A DNA stretch of 64,000 nt from Hirudinaria manillensis (GCA_034509925.1 CM067528.1:4457001-4521000); one strand, 5' to 3'; numbered from the stretch's first letter, positions 32,360 through 45,178 are shown. Notes: a model not told the origin generated them from the sequence alone. Translations and numbers: made by a program.

Positions 32360-35300
32360 GTTTGCACGACGTCTACGTTATCGTCTCCTTCGGCAAAGAA
32401 AGACAAAAAACTTCGATCAAGGAGAGATGTACCGATGCTCAGTGGGATGAGGACTGTTTCCTGTTGGTTGTGTTTATTAATAAAATATGATAATTGATTA
32501 TTAATGATAAGACATGGCTTAAAAAGTTACTAACAATTTGTATGTTAATGAACCGATTTGTTTTTAACATGATTTATCATTGTACAATATAAATCTCAAC
32601 TCTAGGAAGCTCCTTTCCACCAACGAGGACACTCCGGTGAAAGTAAAAGTTTGTCATAGGAATTTTTTCCTTCTACACGATGAGAGCATAGGATCGGTAG
32701 AAATCCACGTGAAGAGTCACCAGTTCTACGAAGAACCAAAGCAGTGGTTCGTTTCTTCATCGGTCTTTTATGTGTTGTTGTTGTTGTTGTTGTTTACTTT
32801 TACTTTCTTCTGAAGAAGATACGAGTTTTCTCAAACGTTTTAATCGTTGTTTCGTTTCCTTGTTCGCAGGTGGGTTTTTACGTTCAAAGTATTTACGCAA
32901 ACTTGAGTATGGTTTTACCCGCGATTGTTGATTTACCTTTCTGTAAAGTATGCTTAATAAGAACGAATCAAAAGGTTGAGGTAGCCAATGATTTGCTGAT
33001 AATAATTCAATAGTCAAAAACTATCAATAAAAAATATAAAAAACTAACGACAATTTATTTGCCGAAGGCAATTCATTGAATATTAAAATAATAACAAAGC
33101 CTTAATAATATATAATAATATTAATAGTGACGATTATCACTGTGATGTTCCAGTTGGTTCACTTTGAAGAACAAACGTAAAGAAGAAGTCGGTGAAATTC
33201 TGCTTACCCTGTCTTACTTGGCCATCACACCTGTTCAACTTCGACATCCACTCAAAAAGTCCACGTCGTTCAAATCGCTTGCTGATAGATTAGGTTTCGA
33301 CTTCATAGTTAACCTTATGATTGCACAATAGCCATTCGTTCATTCGTTCATTCGTTCGTTCGTTCACTCATCCATACCTCCGTGTTCTTCCGTTCAATTA
33401 ATTATTATTTATGATTGTTTGAGAGCGTTGCCTTTAAAATTTAAAAACAGATTTAAATTTATCATATTACAAGAATAATGTTATAAATGGCATAATCATG
33501 CAGGATTTTGTTTTCATGTTAATGTCAATTTAGACCGCCGAATAATTAATTTGAACCTTCATCTTAAGTTTCACCTTAAACACTCATAAATGCTTACTAT
33601 AGCTATTGCACTCGATGTTATATTACTTATTTAATGCTCTTGTAACTTCCGTAACCTTATCCAAGTGACATGAGCCTTTATATCCATAGTTTTAGATATC
33701 ATACACACATTGTACATCCATAACCCTTTATACATATTATAAATCAATAACCCTACATTCATATTGAACAGCCATAACTATATATATACGTCTTATATCC
33801 ATAACCCTATGTACATATTTCACACATCCATAACCATACAAACTTATTGTACACTTGTTAACCCAACGAATATTTTTATTCTCAGGACATAGGCTGAGTC
33901 TGAGAAAGGAGTTTGACTTACGAAACACTTCATTAAGCGAACTCCCAAGGAAAGGATCCACGGCTAATGTGATTATTGATTAATGTTATTTACATTTAAA
34001 TTTAATTTGTTTAATTTTATTTATGATTAAATTAAGGCCTAATTTATTTACCCTTCCTTACGTAAGGAATCATCGTCGGTCTGTGCCATGGACATACGAT
34101 GATAAGAATATAACGTTTTTTAAACACATTAACAAAATATTAAATATTTATATGATTAATGAGGTATAATGTCGTTAATTTGTAAATGGCATGCAATTTA
34201 ACCAACTTAGAGCCTGCATTACTTAAACTTTTTAAAATTGCAATAAAATGTACTTATCGGTTCAATACTTTATCGTTTTATGTTGTAAGTGCTTTAACAC
34301 CTGTACAATGTACAAATACCTACACTAACTTGGAAGGTAAATGAATGTTTACTTTAATTAACAATTGATCATAAATATTCTTAGCCATAAACTAATCGCC
34401 ATAAATTATCTGATCCGTTGCAGATAGATTTGAACCTTTTCACGGATTCTTTTAGAAGCATGTTTCAAGCTGATTCGACGGAAGAGGTTGCAACGAGGAA
34501 GGCACATCACGTAATGAATAATTCATCTTTAAGAATAGTCAATGAGCATCTTCGATTGGTCGCTTCCTTTACTAAATGATTATTCATGACGCGATAAAAG
34601 TGCTTTTAAAAATTCGACGACAAGAACATCTCAATGAAAGCTTAATTAATGCTCACAACAAATGTTAACAACTAATTAATAAATTAGTGCGGCATAATTA
34701 TCACATCCTTCATGCCTGTTTTTAGAATCCATCTCACAGGCACACGATAGATTTCACGTCCTTGGATAGCGACCTTGGCAAAGAAGTGGAAGATGAAAAC
34801 ATTCCCAAGTTGAAACCCATTTCCATCACTGGTTCGAAGTGATTTGAGTCCGATGTTCTAATTTAAATAACAACTTCGCCCATTTCCAGATTCTTCCATC
34901 ATGAAGTTCGATAGTTTTGACAGTCTCGAGGAAAAGAAGGCATTCGAAGATTCCACTTCAAGTTCTGAGGAAAGCATTTCAAATTATGCAGACGAAGTCA
35001 TCAATCTAGATGATGACAATGGTGACGACGACGATGAAGACGTATTTATGGCACAATTGAATCGATTCACAAAGAAGGTTGTTAACAAAATGTAATTAAT
35101 TCAATCAATTAAAATCTATTAATCATTTTACATTCGCTTCGCATAGTGGGATAATTAAAGTATTAACTTCTTGCGTCTTTTCCACCAGGAGTTGGTGCAA
35201 TTGATAAAGGATCAGAAGGAATGGATAAGGTCGAGGGAGGTATACATCATCGACCTTCACTCGTACTTGAACTCCCTGCTCGAGAAAATCCTCGACACGA

Positions 35301-35434
35301 ACTGTTCCTTGCTGCAGAAGAATTCGCAGAATGCCCAAACTGTCGACGAATGCCACAAACTGACGACATTCAAAACCGAGGAGAAGCAAACTCCGAGAAA
35401 GTGGATTCGATCCTTCTTTGGTCAGAAAAATTGA
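32360..35434 (+). CDS. RAB11FIP: Class I Rab11 family-interacting protein, 5' incomplete
   Basis: Effector linking Rab11 on recycling endosomes to membrane and motors. Exons: 32360-32462, 32606-32746, 33154-33293, 33886-33968, 34424-34510, 34726-34831, 34890-35077, 35189-35434. All phases agree, giving 363 residues from the first visible exon. The C2 domain is clear: HDVYVIVSFGKERQKTS, TDAQWDEDCF, VKVKVCHRN, GSVEIHV and WFTLKNK. The middle is Ser-rich and acidic. The last exon carries the Rab11-binding amphipathic helix, with ELVQLIKDQKEWIR and then the LHSYLNSLLEKIL motif equivalent to the family's YIDNLL. C2 at the front and the binding helix at the end place it in class I (Rip11/FIP1/2/5). 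The first exon, with the start codon and first C2 strand, ends in phase 1 upstream and was not found. A polyA signal AATAAA is at 35545. Confidence 0.85.
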
Positions 35435-35544
35435 ATTGCATTGCTGATGAATCAAATCTTGCAATTACATTTTTTTTGTTTGCGTTACTTCTGTTTTTAT
35501 TCTGAAATTTATTTGCGATGAAATTTATATTGTTTTGTGCATGA

Positions 35545-35550
35545 AATAAA
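35545..35550 (+). terminator. Rab11-FIP polyadenylation signal AATAAA
   Basis: A canonical hexamer 111 bases after the stop codon. The 400 bases that follow, up to the interspersed repeat, show nothing else. Confidence 0.5.
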
Positions 35551-35956
35551 AGAAAGATTGCTTGGGTTTTAAAGCAAACGAAAGCAGAGGTGTAACAGAA
35601 TAGTAACTAGTAAGTGTTACTACGTGAAAGCTGCTATTTGACCCAAGGAATTCAAAACGAGTATTCGCTAAATTTTTGCTTTTTAGAAAATGTGAAAATT
35701 TACTAAAATAAAAAATTAAATAACTTATTTTTTATATTTGAATTATGAAAATACTTGACTTGTGCTTACTTACGAGTTGTTAATAACGATAAAATAAACA
35801 AATCGGAAAACCCAAAGATGAAAAGAAAGCTAATTTTAACTCGACGCAAAACACCATAAATTTGTTTGACTACCATAGATTCAACTGTTATCCGAGCTAC
35901 AAAGTCTCCCATACTTTGGACTTTCCGCTGACATAAATTTTCCACCAAATCTAATG

Positions 35957-36272
35957 GGTATTCAGATTGATTTTTTTAATGTCGTTGATATATTGGAGCC
36001 ATTTATTTGCAACAAATATGAAAAACAAAAACAAAGAAATTGAATTAAACAGAGAATCAACGTAATTGCATTTGAAAGCTTTAATGTCGGAGCCAGGTGA
36101 AAATGTCCTCCTTAAATTATCTTCGATGGAAGCGTGTTTCCCACGAATGAAGCTGCGCTGATGAAATTTTAAACGCCAAAAATTTTTCAAACTTAATGTG
36201 GCAATTAAAATTTCAGTGTTCCACAAAAGTAAACATTAACGTATTTTTTTAAAACTTTTCTTTGATACTAAA
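35957..36272. repeat. Interspersed 0.3 kb repeat, copy 1
   Basis: Runs from GGTATTCAGATTG to GATACTAAAAATCTTAATA. It is the same element, in the same orientation, as 46676-47004. The central 170 bases are almost identical. The ends are weakly inverse (GTATTCA against a GTATCA on the other strand), as in a small non-autonomous DNA element, but no clear target-site duplication is seen. A 50-codon open frame on the minus strand is shared by both copies simply because the DNA is conserved. Confidence 0.85.
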
Positions 36273-36710
36273 AATCTTAATAATTCCTAGAAGAAGGGAA
36301 GAAAAATCCTTTAAATTAAAAGTAAACTATAAGAATGATAATCGAATTGATGTAAATATATCAAAAGTTAAGAATATCACTTCAGTTATAGTTAAATCAC
36401 ATAGAAACATTTGTTGGGCTCAAGACTGTACATCAATCCTTTATCTTAGAAAATGAAAACTGCAAAACAAGTGAGTGGCAAAAAAGAAAATGACACTCTG
36501 ACAAATTTGACAAATAATAAATTTGAAAAACGAGTTTTAGACCAAAGTTTAAATCTTTAAAATTTATGGCAAAACGCTTTTTTCTGTTTTCTTGGAAAAA
36601 TGTTAAACATTTTAAAAAATTTATTTCTTTATTATCCTTTGAATCTTTGGAATGTAAGGAATGGGGAATTAACATACGTGTGCTGATTGGTGGATCAAAT
36701 AATTAAAAAC

Positions 36711-39375
36711 ATGATTGGAAAACATTATAAAAGTTTACAAGACAGTGTCATGGAATTTGTTGTGATGCACTTTAACAAGGTGTTCAACGATTCTGTTCTA
36801 ACAGGTTATTTTCAATTAAGTTTTATCAGTCTCAATTGTAATGATGAATCCAAGTTTTGCATACATTTAATAGCAATTTCCTTAATGTGAAATGTATTGT
36901 AAAAGAAATGCATTACGTTATATTTCTAATTTTTACAGAAGCGAATATTACTAAGAAAAAACTACTTCCTCCATGTCTATTTGAAAGAATTTGTTGCAAA
37001 AGCAAGGAAATGGGATGGTCCATCCAATTTGCAAATGCTTTGAGTAACCCGTATGCCCTCAACTGGAATAACATTAATGCCACGACATCATGTCTGTATT
37101 CTGGAGTGCTTTTCAGAAACAAGGTCGTTTATCCTGTCAAAACAATTTCAGTGGCCTCAGACTTCGTGAATAAACGTGCGCTCAGATACCCCCGCCGCGT
37201 AGCATCCACACTTGAAAATCTGGATATTAAAGTCAAAGACTGGTATATCATTAAATTTAGTGTAATTTTATTAATTATTAATATATTAAAAATTTAAACT
37301 AATGATTTACTTCAGGCAATTCCCGAAAATATGCAAGATATTTGAGTCTGAGTTCCCAAAATTGAAGAAGATACGTTTAATTTCATTTACATATAGTCTT
37401 CGAGTTAAATCAGAATATATGATAAATTTGGACCTTTCAAGATTTTCTGAAACGCTAGAGGAATTAATTCTGCGCAATGTGCAACTTGACGAATCTTCCA
37501 TTATATCTCTCGGAACTCTCAAGAAACTCAAATTATTGGCGTGTCAAAATATGCCGAACGTTTGCCAAAATGAACTTTTCCCTAAAGCTTTAAGTAACCT
37601 GGATCAACTTAGGTATCAACAGATATGCTATTAATTAACATACATTAACATTACTAACCTTTCATTCATTGTTATGATACACCAATTAAACCAATTATTT
37701 TGCGTGTGATTGCAGAACCTTAGATTTGAGTAAATCACTTGATAGATCTCACGAACGGTTTGAACCAAGTCGAGAAATTCCTCTCGATTACCGAATGAAA
37801 TTCCTCGAAGTGATATCCAAACTGCCCCTTTTAGAAAATTTCGACGTATCTCACAATAAAGAGATAATGTGAGTATTATTATCCGTCATGTTTTCGTTTG
37901 ACATTTAACTAGAACAATGATTTACAGGGAGAACTTCCTTATGGAAATAATTAAATGCAGAAAATGGAAAAGATTTAGTGTTTATAATGCCTGTGATTTC
38001 GTACGCAACTATCTTTCTTATGATCATCTCGAGCCATATGCTGATCAGGTTAGGATACAATAGTTTTGCTAGTGAAATTTTGCATAGTTTGTTATTAATA
38101 TTGTTTATTCATAGATTTTTGGAAAATATGATGAAACACGTTATTCCACTCTTCAAGCATATGCGCATGATTATCGTGAAGACACGCCTATTTTATATAA
38201 CTATCTTTATTCTCCGCCAATTTCAGATGATCAAAAACAGTTATACGAAAATGTAAGTGGCAATATATGCAATACTCAGAGATAACATGAGCAATGCATT
38301 ATTGTTAATTAAAAGTCGCTATATTAAGTTGTGATCATTACTAAATTAATTTTAGTTATATATTGTAATGTTGCTAGTGTGTTTCATGACATTAAATTTT
38401 ATTTAATATTAACCGTATTAGTTTTAATTAATGCTTCTCTTTATTGATTATTTATGACATTTTTATCAATTAAAAACTTGAATCAGTTAATTCTTTCTCG
38501 TGCAATGATATTTTTTAAAAATTAAATTTTTTAATTCTAAGGCTTTACTTCTCGCATTGATAAACGTGGAACATAATCCTTATCCCAGGTAATTTTGATC
38601 GTATTATGTACGTAAATTGTAAAATGTAAAACTATTCCTGATATCAATATTATTATATTTATGTAAATATTTATATTTTTAGTCTACCAATGGATTATAT
38701 GAACAGAGGAAATCCCACGGATAATTTCCTAAAGTAAGTAAATTCTTGACAAATTTGTACCTCAGTACTTAAATCATATGTTTTTTCAGGCTTTTAATCC
38801 CTGCGATGTGCGGAGTGTTAGAAAATCAAATCGGGATACGTAAGGTAATGCTCTTTATTATTTGCACATGTTTAATTTCATATTTGATGTCTATTGTTAA
38901 TTTATTTTTAGAAATACAACACTTCTGATGATAGAGGATTCCAATTAATTGTAAGTTTTTGAATAATACAGTTGTATATTTTATAAAATATATTTAAATT
39001 CTTATTTAGTCAGATGATGCACGACTTTTGCGAATCATGTTGGAGATTATTAAGAAAGATTTAAACAAAGGATTCACCGAGATTTTGTTGAAGAACTTCT
39101 TCTTTTTATCCCGTAGTCGCTATTCAAAGTTGGAACGAGAGCTAGGAATAAATGATGTAGGTTTGAATTTATGCATATTAACCTTGGCAAAGTTATATTT
39201 TAAATATTTATGACATGTCTTGTAGTTTTATAAATGTATAATAATCTGATTAAAAAGTATACTACTTATTTCCTAGCTCTGTATTAAAACTCTTAAATGT
39301 GACGTGCTTTTTGAAAGTGAAGAATTAAGGCTGGCTATGAAGAAACTCTTGGTTAAAGTTGTAGATTTGCTTTGA
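36711..39375 (+). CDS. Leucine-rich-repeat protein, possibly ZYG11/ZER1-like
   Basis: Twelve exons: 36711-36804, 36939-37242, 37316-37612, 37716-37868, 37928-38048, 38115-38252, 38542-38588, 38683-38733, 38790-38844, 38912-38950, 39010-39156, 39277-39375. Phases agree and give 514 residues. The N-terminus (SLQDSVMEFVVMHFNKVF, then KKKLLPPCLFERI) resembles the opening helices of ZYG11/ZER1 proteins, the substrate receptors of CUL2 ubiquitin ligases. LRR-like segments follow: ETLEELILRNVQLDESSI, LKKLKLLACQNMPNVC, LRTLDLSKS and LLENFDVSHNKEIM. The C-terminal 200 residues are helical and could be a shortened ARM-like region. The known family is longer (about 750 residues), and no BC-box was identified with confidence. 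The exon model is firm; the family name is tentative. A polyA signal is at 39405. Confidence 0.75.
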
Positions 39376-39404
39376 AATTAACAAGATTTTTGTCATTTTA
39401 ATTT

Positions 39405-39410
39405 AATAAA
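39405..39410 (+). terminator. Polyadenylation signal AATAAA of the LRR gene
   Basis: A canonical hexamer 30 bases after the stop at 39375. Confidence 0.55.
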
Positions 39411-42400
39411 AACAATTCCGCTTAAAAACTCTTTTCTTAAAATTGTTTCGTCGACATACTTTTAAATGTGTTACATGTTGTCCAGCGAAGACCATTTTCC
39501 ATCCATGAAATGTCGTTCTGGGATCAAGCAGAAATATATCACAAAATATGTTTAAATTGTTCAACTTTACGAGTAATTTACGATGTTAACTGGAGCTTTT
39601 AAAAGTGCATCACAATAAATTCCAGGACACTGTCTAGTCAACTTTTTCTTTATATTACTATTTAATTGAGATTCGAGTCCACGCATAGTTTGAATTTTAG
39701 TTATTTCCTTATTCATTCCATTCCAAGGAGAAATAAAATTTGGAAAATATTAAATATAAATTTTGAAAACAGGAACTCTAAAGTGGTTGACTGATCTTGT
39801 TATGTAGAAAATTTGATTTATTTTTGGGCCTAATCTGCATTGAAAATACAGGTTTTTAGATGATTTATTAGAATTTCTACTAATTTTAAATTTTTCTTGA
39901 CTTCCGTTTGAAAAAAGTTTAACGTTTTATGTGAACAATAAAATTAACGTCGATGCATACCTTGGCAAACATACCCCGCCTGGGAACCAAAGAGGACACC
40001 ATGCATCTCTTTACGTTTTCACATGTACATCCTGTCTATTCATTTCTTTTCTGGACTTTTTCCGTCCTCAGTTATGGGAGGCTCTCATTGACCTAAGTCG
40101 TTGAAGTCCAACTAAACAGGAGGGACTCAGAAAATCCTCATTTATGCCTCTTTAAGGATTGTTTGACAAACAAACTATGAACTTCGACTGTGTGAAGCTC
40201 CCTTCTACGATTCTGCGTTCATTCATCGTCGCCAGTAAAAGTCCAAATCAACTTAATCTGAATAGCGAATAAATACGTTATTAAATAAAATTAATAATCT
40301 GAATAGCGAATAAATACGTTATTACATAAAATTAATATTTTGATTTACTAATGAATTATCTATCGTCTTTGCTTATCAAAATGATAAAATTGTTAAAATA
40401 TATTTATTTATTTATTTAATTAATTAATAGCACGATTTGTTTATCTTTGATTTTCTGCGAGTTGATCGTGTTGCATTGAATTTCGTTTGGAAATGCTTTT
40501 GAACAATTGTTTCTTCTTCATTCTTTCACTTAAGTTTGTCTTCTATTTTTTAATTTATTCTTTTTATAGATCGTGGATGTTGCATTTCACCTGTCGGTTT
40601 TAATAAACTCTTTAATGCTTTTTAAAAATATTTTCATTCTTAATTTAATTTTAATTTGAATAAAAATACATTTTCTAATCCTGCCATGTACTTACATTGA
40701 GTAAACCTTTGGGTTGATTTTTATGAAAATTCTATTGTCATGAGAACTTATTTTATGCAAAAATTTACCCTATTAATCCCAGCCTGCTTTCCATATTGTT
40801 TATGAGACTAACTGGCTTATGCAGATAGCGACTCCTAACATAAGAAATTATGATCTTTTTTTTTTAAATATTTGCCTTTTAATTAATTCTTTCTCCAAAT
40901 TAATCTCCATAAAAACATTTAGACGGTCGACTTTCTTCAACAACTTCACCCGGTATTAGAGGACAAATTATAAGTAGATTACCTAGTAATTGAACACTGT
41001 TAGCAGAAACAGAAATGAAATGTATTAAAATTTTGGATAAATTTCAAAAGAAGAATATTAAGTTTATAACTGAATAGAACATTGAATAGATTACCTCCTT
41101 TCTCAACCATTTCGTCAGTTCGTTTGTAATTGAAGAATATATCGCTGGAAGTGTGAAAATCTGAATGCAAATAAAATCTTTGACTTTTATAATTTCCAAA
41201 TTTTATTTGAAACCTTGAAATATAAATTGTTATTGCCAAAAGTTGGAGATGTTCTTTATTTTTCTGACTCGTTGAAAAGGTTAAAAATAAAATATTAATC
41301 CGTTCGCACCAGGATAGAATCTGTCACAGGACTTCAACCTCTGCTCCTCCCATTTATCACTCAAAAACATTTCTAATTTGCTTGTCAATGGATTTTCACA
41401 CTCCTCTCTTATCTGTAAATGCGACTGAAATTAAAAACATAAACAAAGAATATTTACCTATGGTTACAAATTCTTAAATTTTACCTGTCAACTCGAAATT
41501 AATTCGTTTTGTTAAATAATTTCTCATACAAGAACAGTTGAGAAGTTCACGAAAAGTTCTGAACTTTGAAACCGGAGAGTTCATCGAGGTCAACAATTTT
41601 TCTTCTATTTATATTCAAGCGTGCACAAGCCTTTCTTTCATCATCGCCAGTAACCAGATACGTTCTGAAATGTTCTGAGATGTTTCCATAAAACATGAAA
41701 CAAGGGTCGAATTGCAATCGACTCACAAGTGGTTGCATCGAGTTTCAACGGCCGAAAGCAGTTTATAACTCGAACCAAGAGGGGGCACCAGGTTGTCGGG
41801 TTCCTCAACTGCTGCTGGCTTTTCAAGAAGTACTCACCAAAGATGATCAACCAGTTATTAAAGCCGCACGTTTAGCTTGTCGTAGCTATTTTTAAACTTA
41901 GAATTGAGAAACAATGAGCTTTTGATGCTTTGAAAGCTGAAGAAGACTTTGAAGTTTAATCGTCACTAGAGCCACAATGTTTTGTTTCCCTCCCCCAATT
42001 ACATCCTCTGCAGAATTTACAAAAAGAACTATAAAGACGTCATAAATCATACGACAATTTGCACAAAAACTGCCTGCCACGAGTCGACAGCTTATAGGTT
42101 GGGTCAAAGGTCATTACAATTGTACTCCATCATCACCCTTAATAGATGGGTCACCACCTCGTAGATGGAAAGAATTAATTCGCGTAGCAGAACGATTAGA
42201 ATTAGCTTTTAGTCGATCAAGTGTATTGTTATCATTATTATTATCACTATTATATTCGTAATCAATTGGGAAGAGCATTTAAACTTAATCTCGATCAAAT
42301 GAAAGAAAAACACTCTATTGAATGTTACGAATAACCACAAAGGTCTCTTTTCCATGCTTTCGTGACCAACTCAAGCACAGAGGCGCCCACGATTTGTAAT

Positions 42401-42744
42401 CCAACAGCAACACGAGAGAAAGAAACTGTGGATTGAAATAAAAGCAAGAGTACTTGATCAATCCGTGTAGAACACCCATCCAGTGCACGCGCAACAGCAT
42501 CGGATATAAAGCAATAAGAGGGAGTCCAAAGTCCACAGGCAGTATTGAATAAACCTCGACTTTATTGCTATGCACGTTAAGATCGGCAAGAGCCTCTTGT
42601 TTTGTCTAGAAGTTGAAGTTGGTGGATATTTCATCAGAGAATCACGTATCCGTACTTAGAGGTTAAAGAGGTCCTGCGATGAAGATAATAGTCCAATAGC
42701 AATCTGCACTCGTCGGCTGCATTGGATCCAGTAGGGATACGGAA
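39411..42744. other. Mostly non-coding, with possible unassigned exons near 41.1-41.9 kb
   Basis: No gene is recognised. A 41-base tandem duplication lies at 40255-40336. On the minus strand, 41437-41297 is an open stretch (IREECENPLTSKLEMF, DKWEEQRLKSCDRFYPG) behind two possible acceptors, and 41269-41095 is another open stretch ending in a gtaatc donor. The phases could not be reconciled, so no gene is called. Plus- and minus-strand ORFs at 41547-41895 overlap and neither resembles a known family. Confidence 0.4.
40255..40336. repeat. 41-base tandem duplication
   Basis: Two adjacent 41-base copies beginning AATCTGAATAGCG (40255-40295 and 40296-40336) differ at one position. It looks like a recent local duplication. 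Confidence 0.9.
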
Positions 42745-45083
42745 ATGTCCTGCCCAGATGCCAGAGGAAGACAACGAGAGGAAACTTTGAGGAACTCCAC
42801 CATAGCGAGGTTGTTACTCGAAGGAAAATTCCAGGAATCACCTGGCGCCCGCCCTCCACCGATGGATTTATCCGTTAAGAAGTCCGCTGAGAGTATTGTG
42901 GTGAGTAATTATTCAGGGCATCATTCGAATGTTGATGTTTATATGGTTATGTTTTTTTTTTCAATTTCCACATAAATACTCGAACGTGAATCATTTTTAT
43001 CATCGGAAGATAAACTTATTAAATATAACTTGTAACTTAACTTATTAAACAAACGAAAACTTATTAAATTATCGATTGCTAGGAAAGCAAATGTTCTTCA
43101 ATATTTGGTGTCAGAGAGCTGCTCAATACTTCACAATCACCGAAGATTTCAAGGTTTGATTTTAAATCGACGGATTCTGTGACCTCTCAGGCTTCTAATT
43201 CTGAGGTCACAAAAGAAGATAAGAACGTTTCCTTGTCCAATGAGAAAGATGTCTGCAAACGGGAACCCCAGACAAGCGAGTTGAAAGTCAACATCATGCC
43301 AGGCAAGAGGAATTGATTGAATGGTTGCTTTTTTTATCTTCTCAATCCTAAATAATTTGTCTCCTAATAATTTTTTGGTATCAAAATAGTTAAAACTCGC
43401 ATGGAGTTGCATGGATGACCAGAAAGTGTTTGATGTTTTCATTTTAAATTGACGCCTGCTCGTTCCATCTCTCTCTGTCTCTTATTCTCTCCGAAAGACT
43501 TTGGACTTTGGTAATTAATTGTATGACGTGCTCAGTCTCAGGTCCCCTTGAGAACTACTCGATCGTCTTGTTCTCAATGTCCCATCCGCTCTTATCAACA
43601 ATAATCTTGTGGGCAGTTGGTTCAGAGATCAAGTGGTAATCACAAGTGAGATTGATCGAGATTCAAACCAAATTTACTTTTCTTTGTTTCGACTACGATG
43701 CATCATTATGATTCATCTCTTTTTTTTTTAATTTTCTCCGTAGTGTCACGAAAATGAAACAAATTAAGTCGTATCATCGCGAGATGATTTACGACTGCTT
43801 TTTTTGATAAACCTCCTCCGCAACCAGACGTGTGCTGTTTTTTTTGTCACGTAATTTCAAATCCCTTCGTCACGTGTTGTTGCGGTGGTCCGAATTGGTA
43901 AACAAGAGAAGGAGTCTCATGGTGAAATAATTTATCATCTTATTTTCTCACAGATTCTGTGGGAGACCCAGTCCCGAAGATGTCAATGTCTCCCTTTCTC
44001 CTCATCGATCGTCCGAGGTCGCACAGATGTTCAGAAGCCCTCAGGTCTTTGCTGTTGAAGCCATCAACTCTCCTAACGAACAAAAGTTCGTCCAACAATC
44101 TTCTGAGTAACCGCCCCCAGCAAGAAAACGGAGTTCTAGAAAATTCAAAATGTGACTGCGCAGAACTGTGTTTTTATGGGGATAAGCTAATATCTCGACC
44201 TTACAGCGCTACACTTCTCCCTCGTAACTGCTGTCTGAAGGAGGAAAAATTTGCTTCTGTGATAAAAGAAGAAGACACGATAACCCCGGATGTCAAGCAG
44301 GCTCAAAGTGCCAACAAATGCTCGCACGAAGATTTAGCGCGCAACAAGAAAGTCGAAACTCTGGTCGACAAAAAACAGTGGAAGGTCAAAAGGAAGATAA
44401 AGTCCGAAAGTCCGGAATCTTCGTCAGGATCAAATTCGAGATCTCCAGATACACACGTCACTTTGGATCAAAGGGAGAGCTCGAATCCTTCTTTGAAGCT
44501 TCATTATCCTCGCGTGCCGGTTTCTCTCGACGTCAAACAGGGTAAGTCGGAAGGTTGCAGAGAAGAGTTAGGACTCGACGATCACGCTAATAAAGATGAA
44601 TGTGACTACGACACGTTCAGGAAATTCAAACGATTTCGTAAATGTCTTCCGGCTCCTCGTGCCAATCCTGCTGCAGAAAATCAAGGTTGCCAATGCAATC
44701 TAAAGAATCTGATTCAAGAAATCAAGTCAACAGGCATGACTTCCCTGATCGATAGAGGCACTCAGTGTTTCAGCAAGAATTTTGTCGATGCTTCTACCCA
44801 ATATGACATTCCAACGTCTGCTACAACATTCACCTGCGCCCAGCACGTCAGAAGAGCAGAATCAGAGTCTGAAAATGGAGTCACTGAAGGAGTATCGCTG
44901 ACTAACGAAGTTCATTTGAAATGCTGCCACTGTGGAATAACATTCGAGGATGACGTCATTCATTCCATTCATATGGGCTGCCATTGCCATCGAGATCCCT
45001 TCATTTGTAACCTGTGTGGCAGACAGTGTGACAACAAATACGTCTTCAACACTCACATATTGAGAGGTCACCAACCTGTCTAA
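42745..45083 (+). CDS. IKZF5-like: Pegasus/IKZF5-like protein, C-terminal finger pair and CtBP motif
   Basis: Exons 42745-42900, 43083-43302 and 43954-45083, 501 residues. The first junction is phase 0 (GTG|gtgagt). The second is phase 1 with a GC donor (CAG|gcaaga). The end carries the Ikaros-family dimerisation fingers: CCHCGITFEDDVIHSIHMGCH, then RDPFICNLCGRQCDNKYVF and THILRGH. CxNKYxF and RGxH resemble Pegasus (IKZF5) more than Ikaros or Hunchback. The first exon holds PPMDLSVKK, a PxDLS motif for binding the CtBP corepressor, as in Ikaros. The middle is Ser-rich with basic patches. The N-terminal DNA-binding fingers expected in the family are not visible here or upstream. Either earlier exons were missed or this gene lacks them. 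The frame upstream of 42745 is open to a stop at 42697, so an upstream exon remains possible. A polyA signal is at 45179. Confidence 0.8.
43303..43953 (+). other. GC-AG intron in the Pegasus-like gene
   Basis: The phase-1 donor CCA G|gcaaga is joined to ctcacag|AT. Reading on without splicing meets a stop within four codons. No GT donor in the right phase was seen nearby. Confidence 0.65.
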
Positions 45084-45178
45084 GTTTTTAGGCTTTCATC
45101 CTGCACCTGTGTTTCCTTTTCTTATTGCATGACTATTGCTCCGAACTGTCGATCGCTACTTGAAATCACTTTATTTCA

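Noticed and set aside
35951-36226. Shared minus-strand ORF in both copies of the interspersed repeat
   Set aside because: Its similarity follows DNA identity of the repeat, and no start, domain or extension supports a protein.
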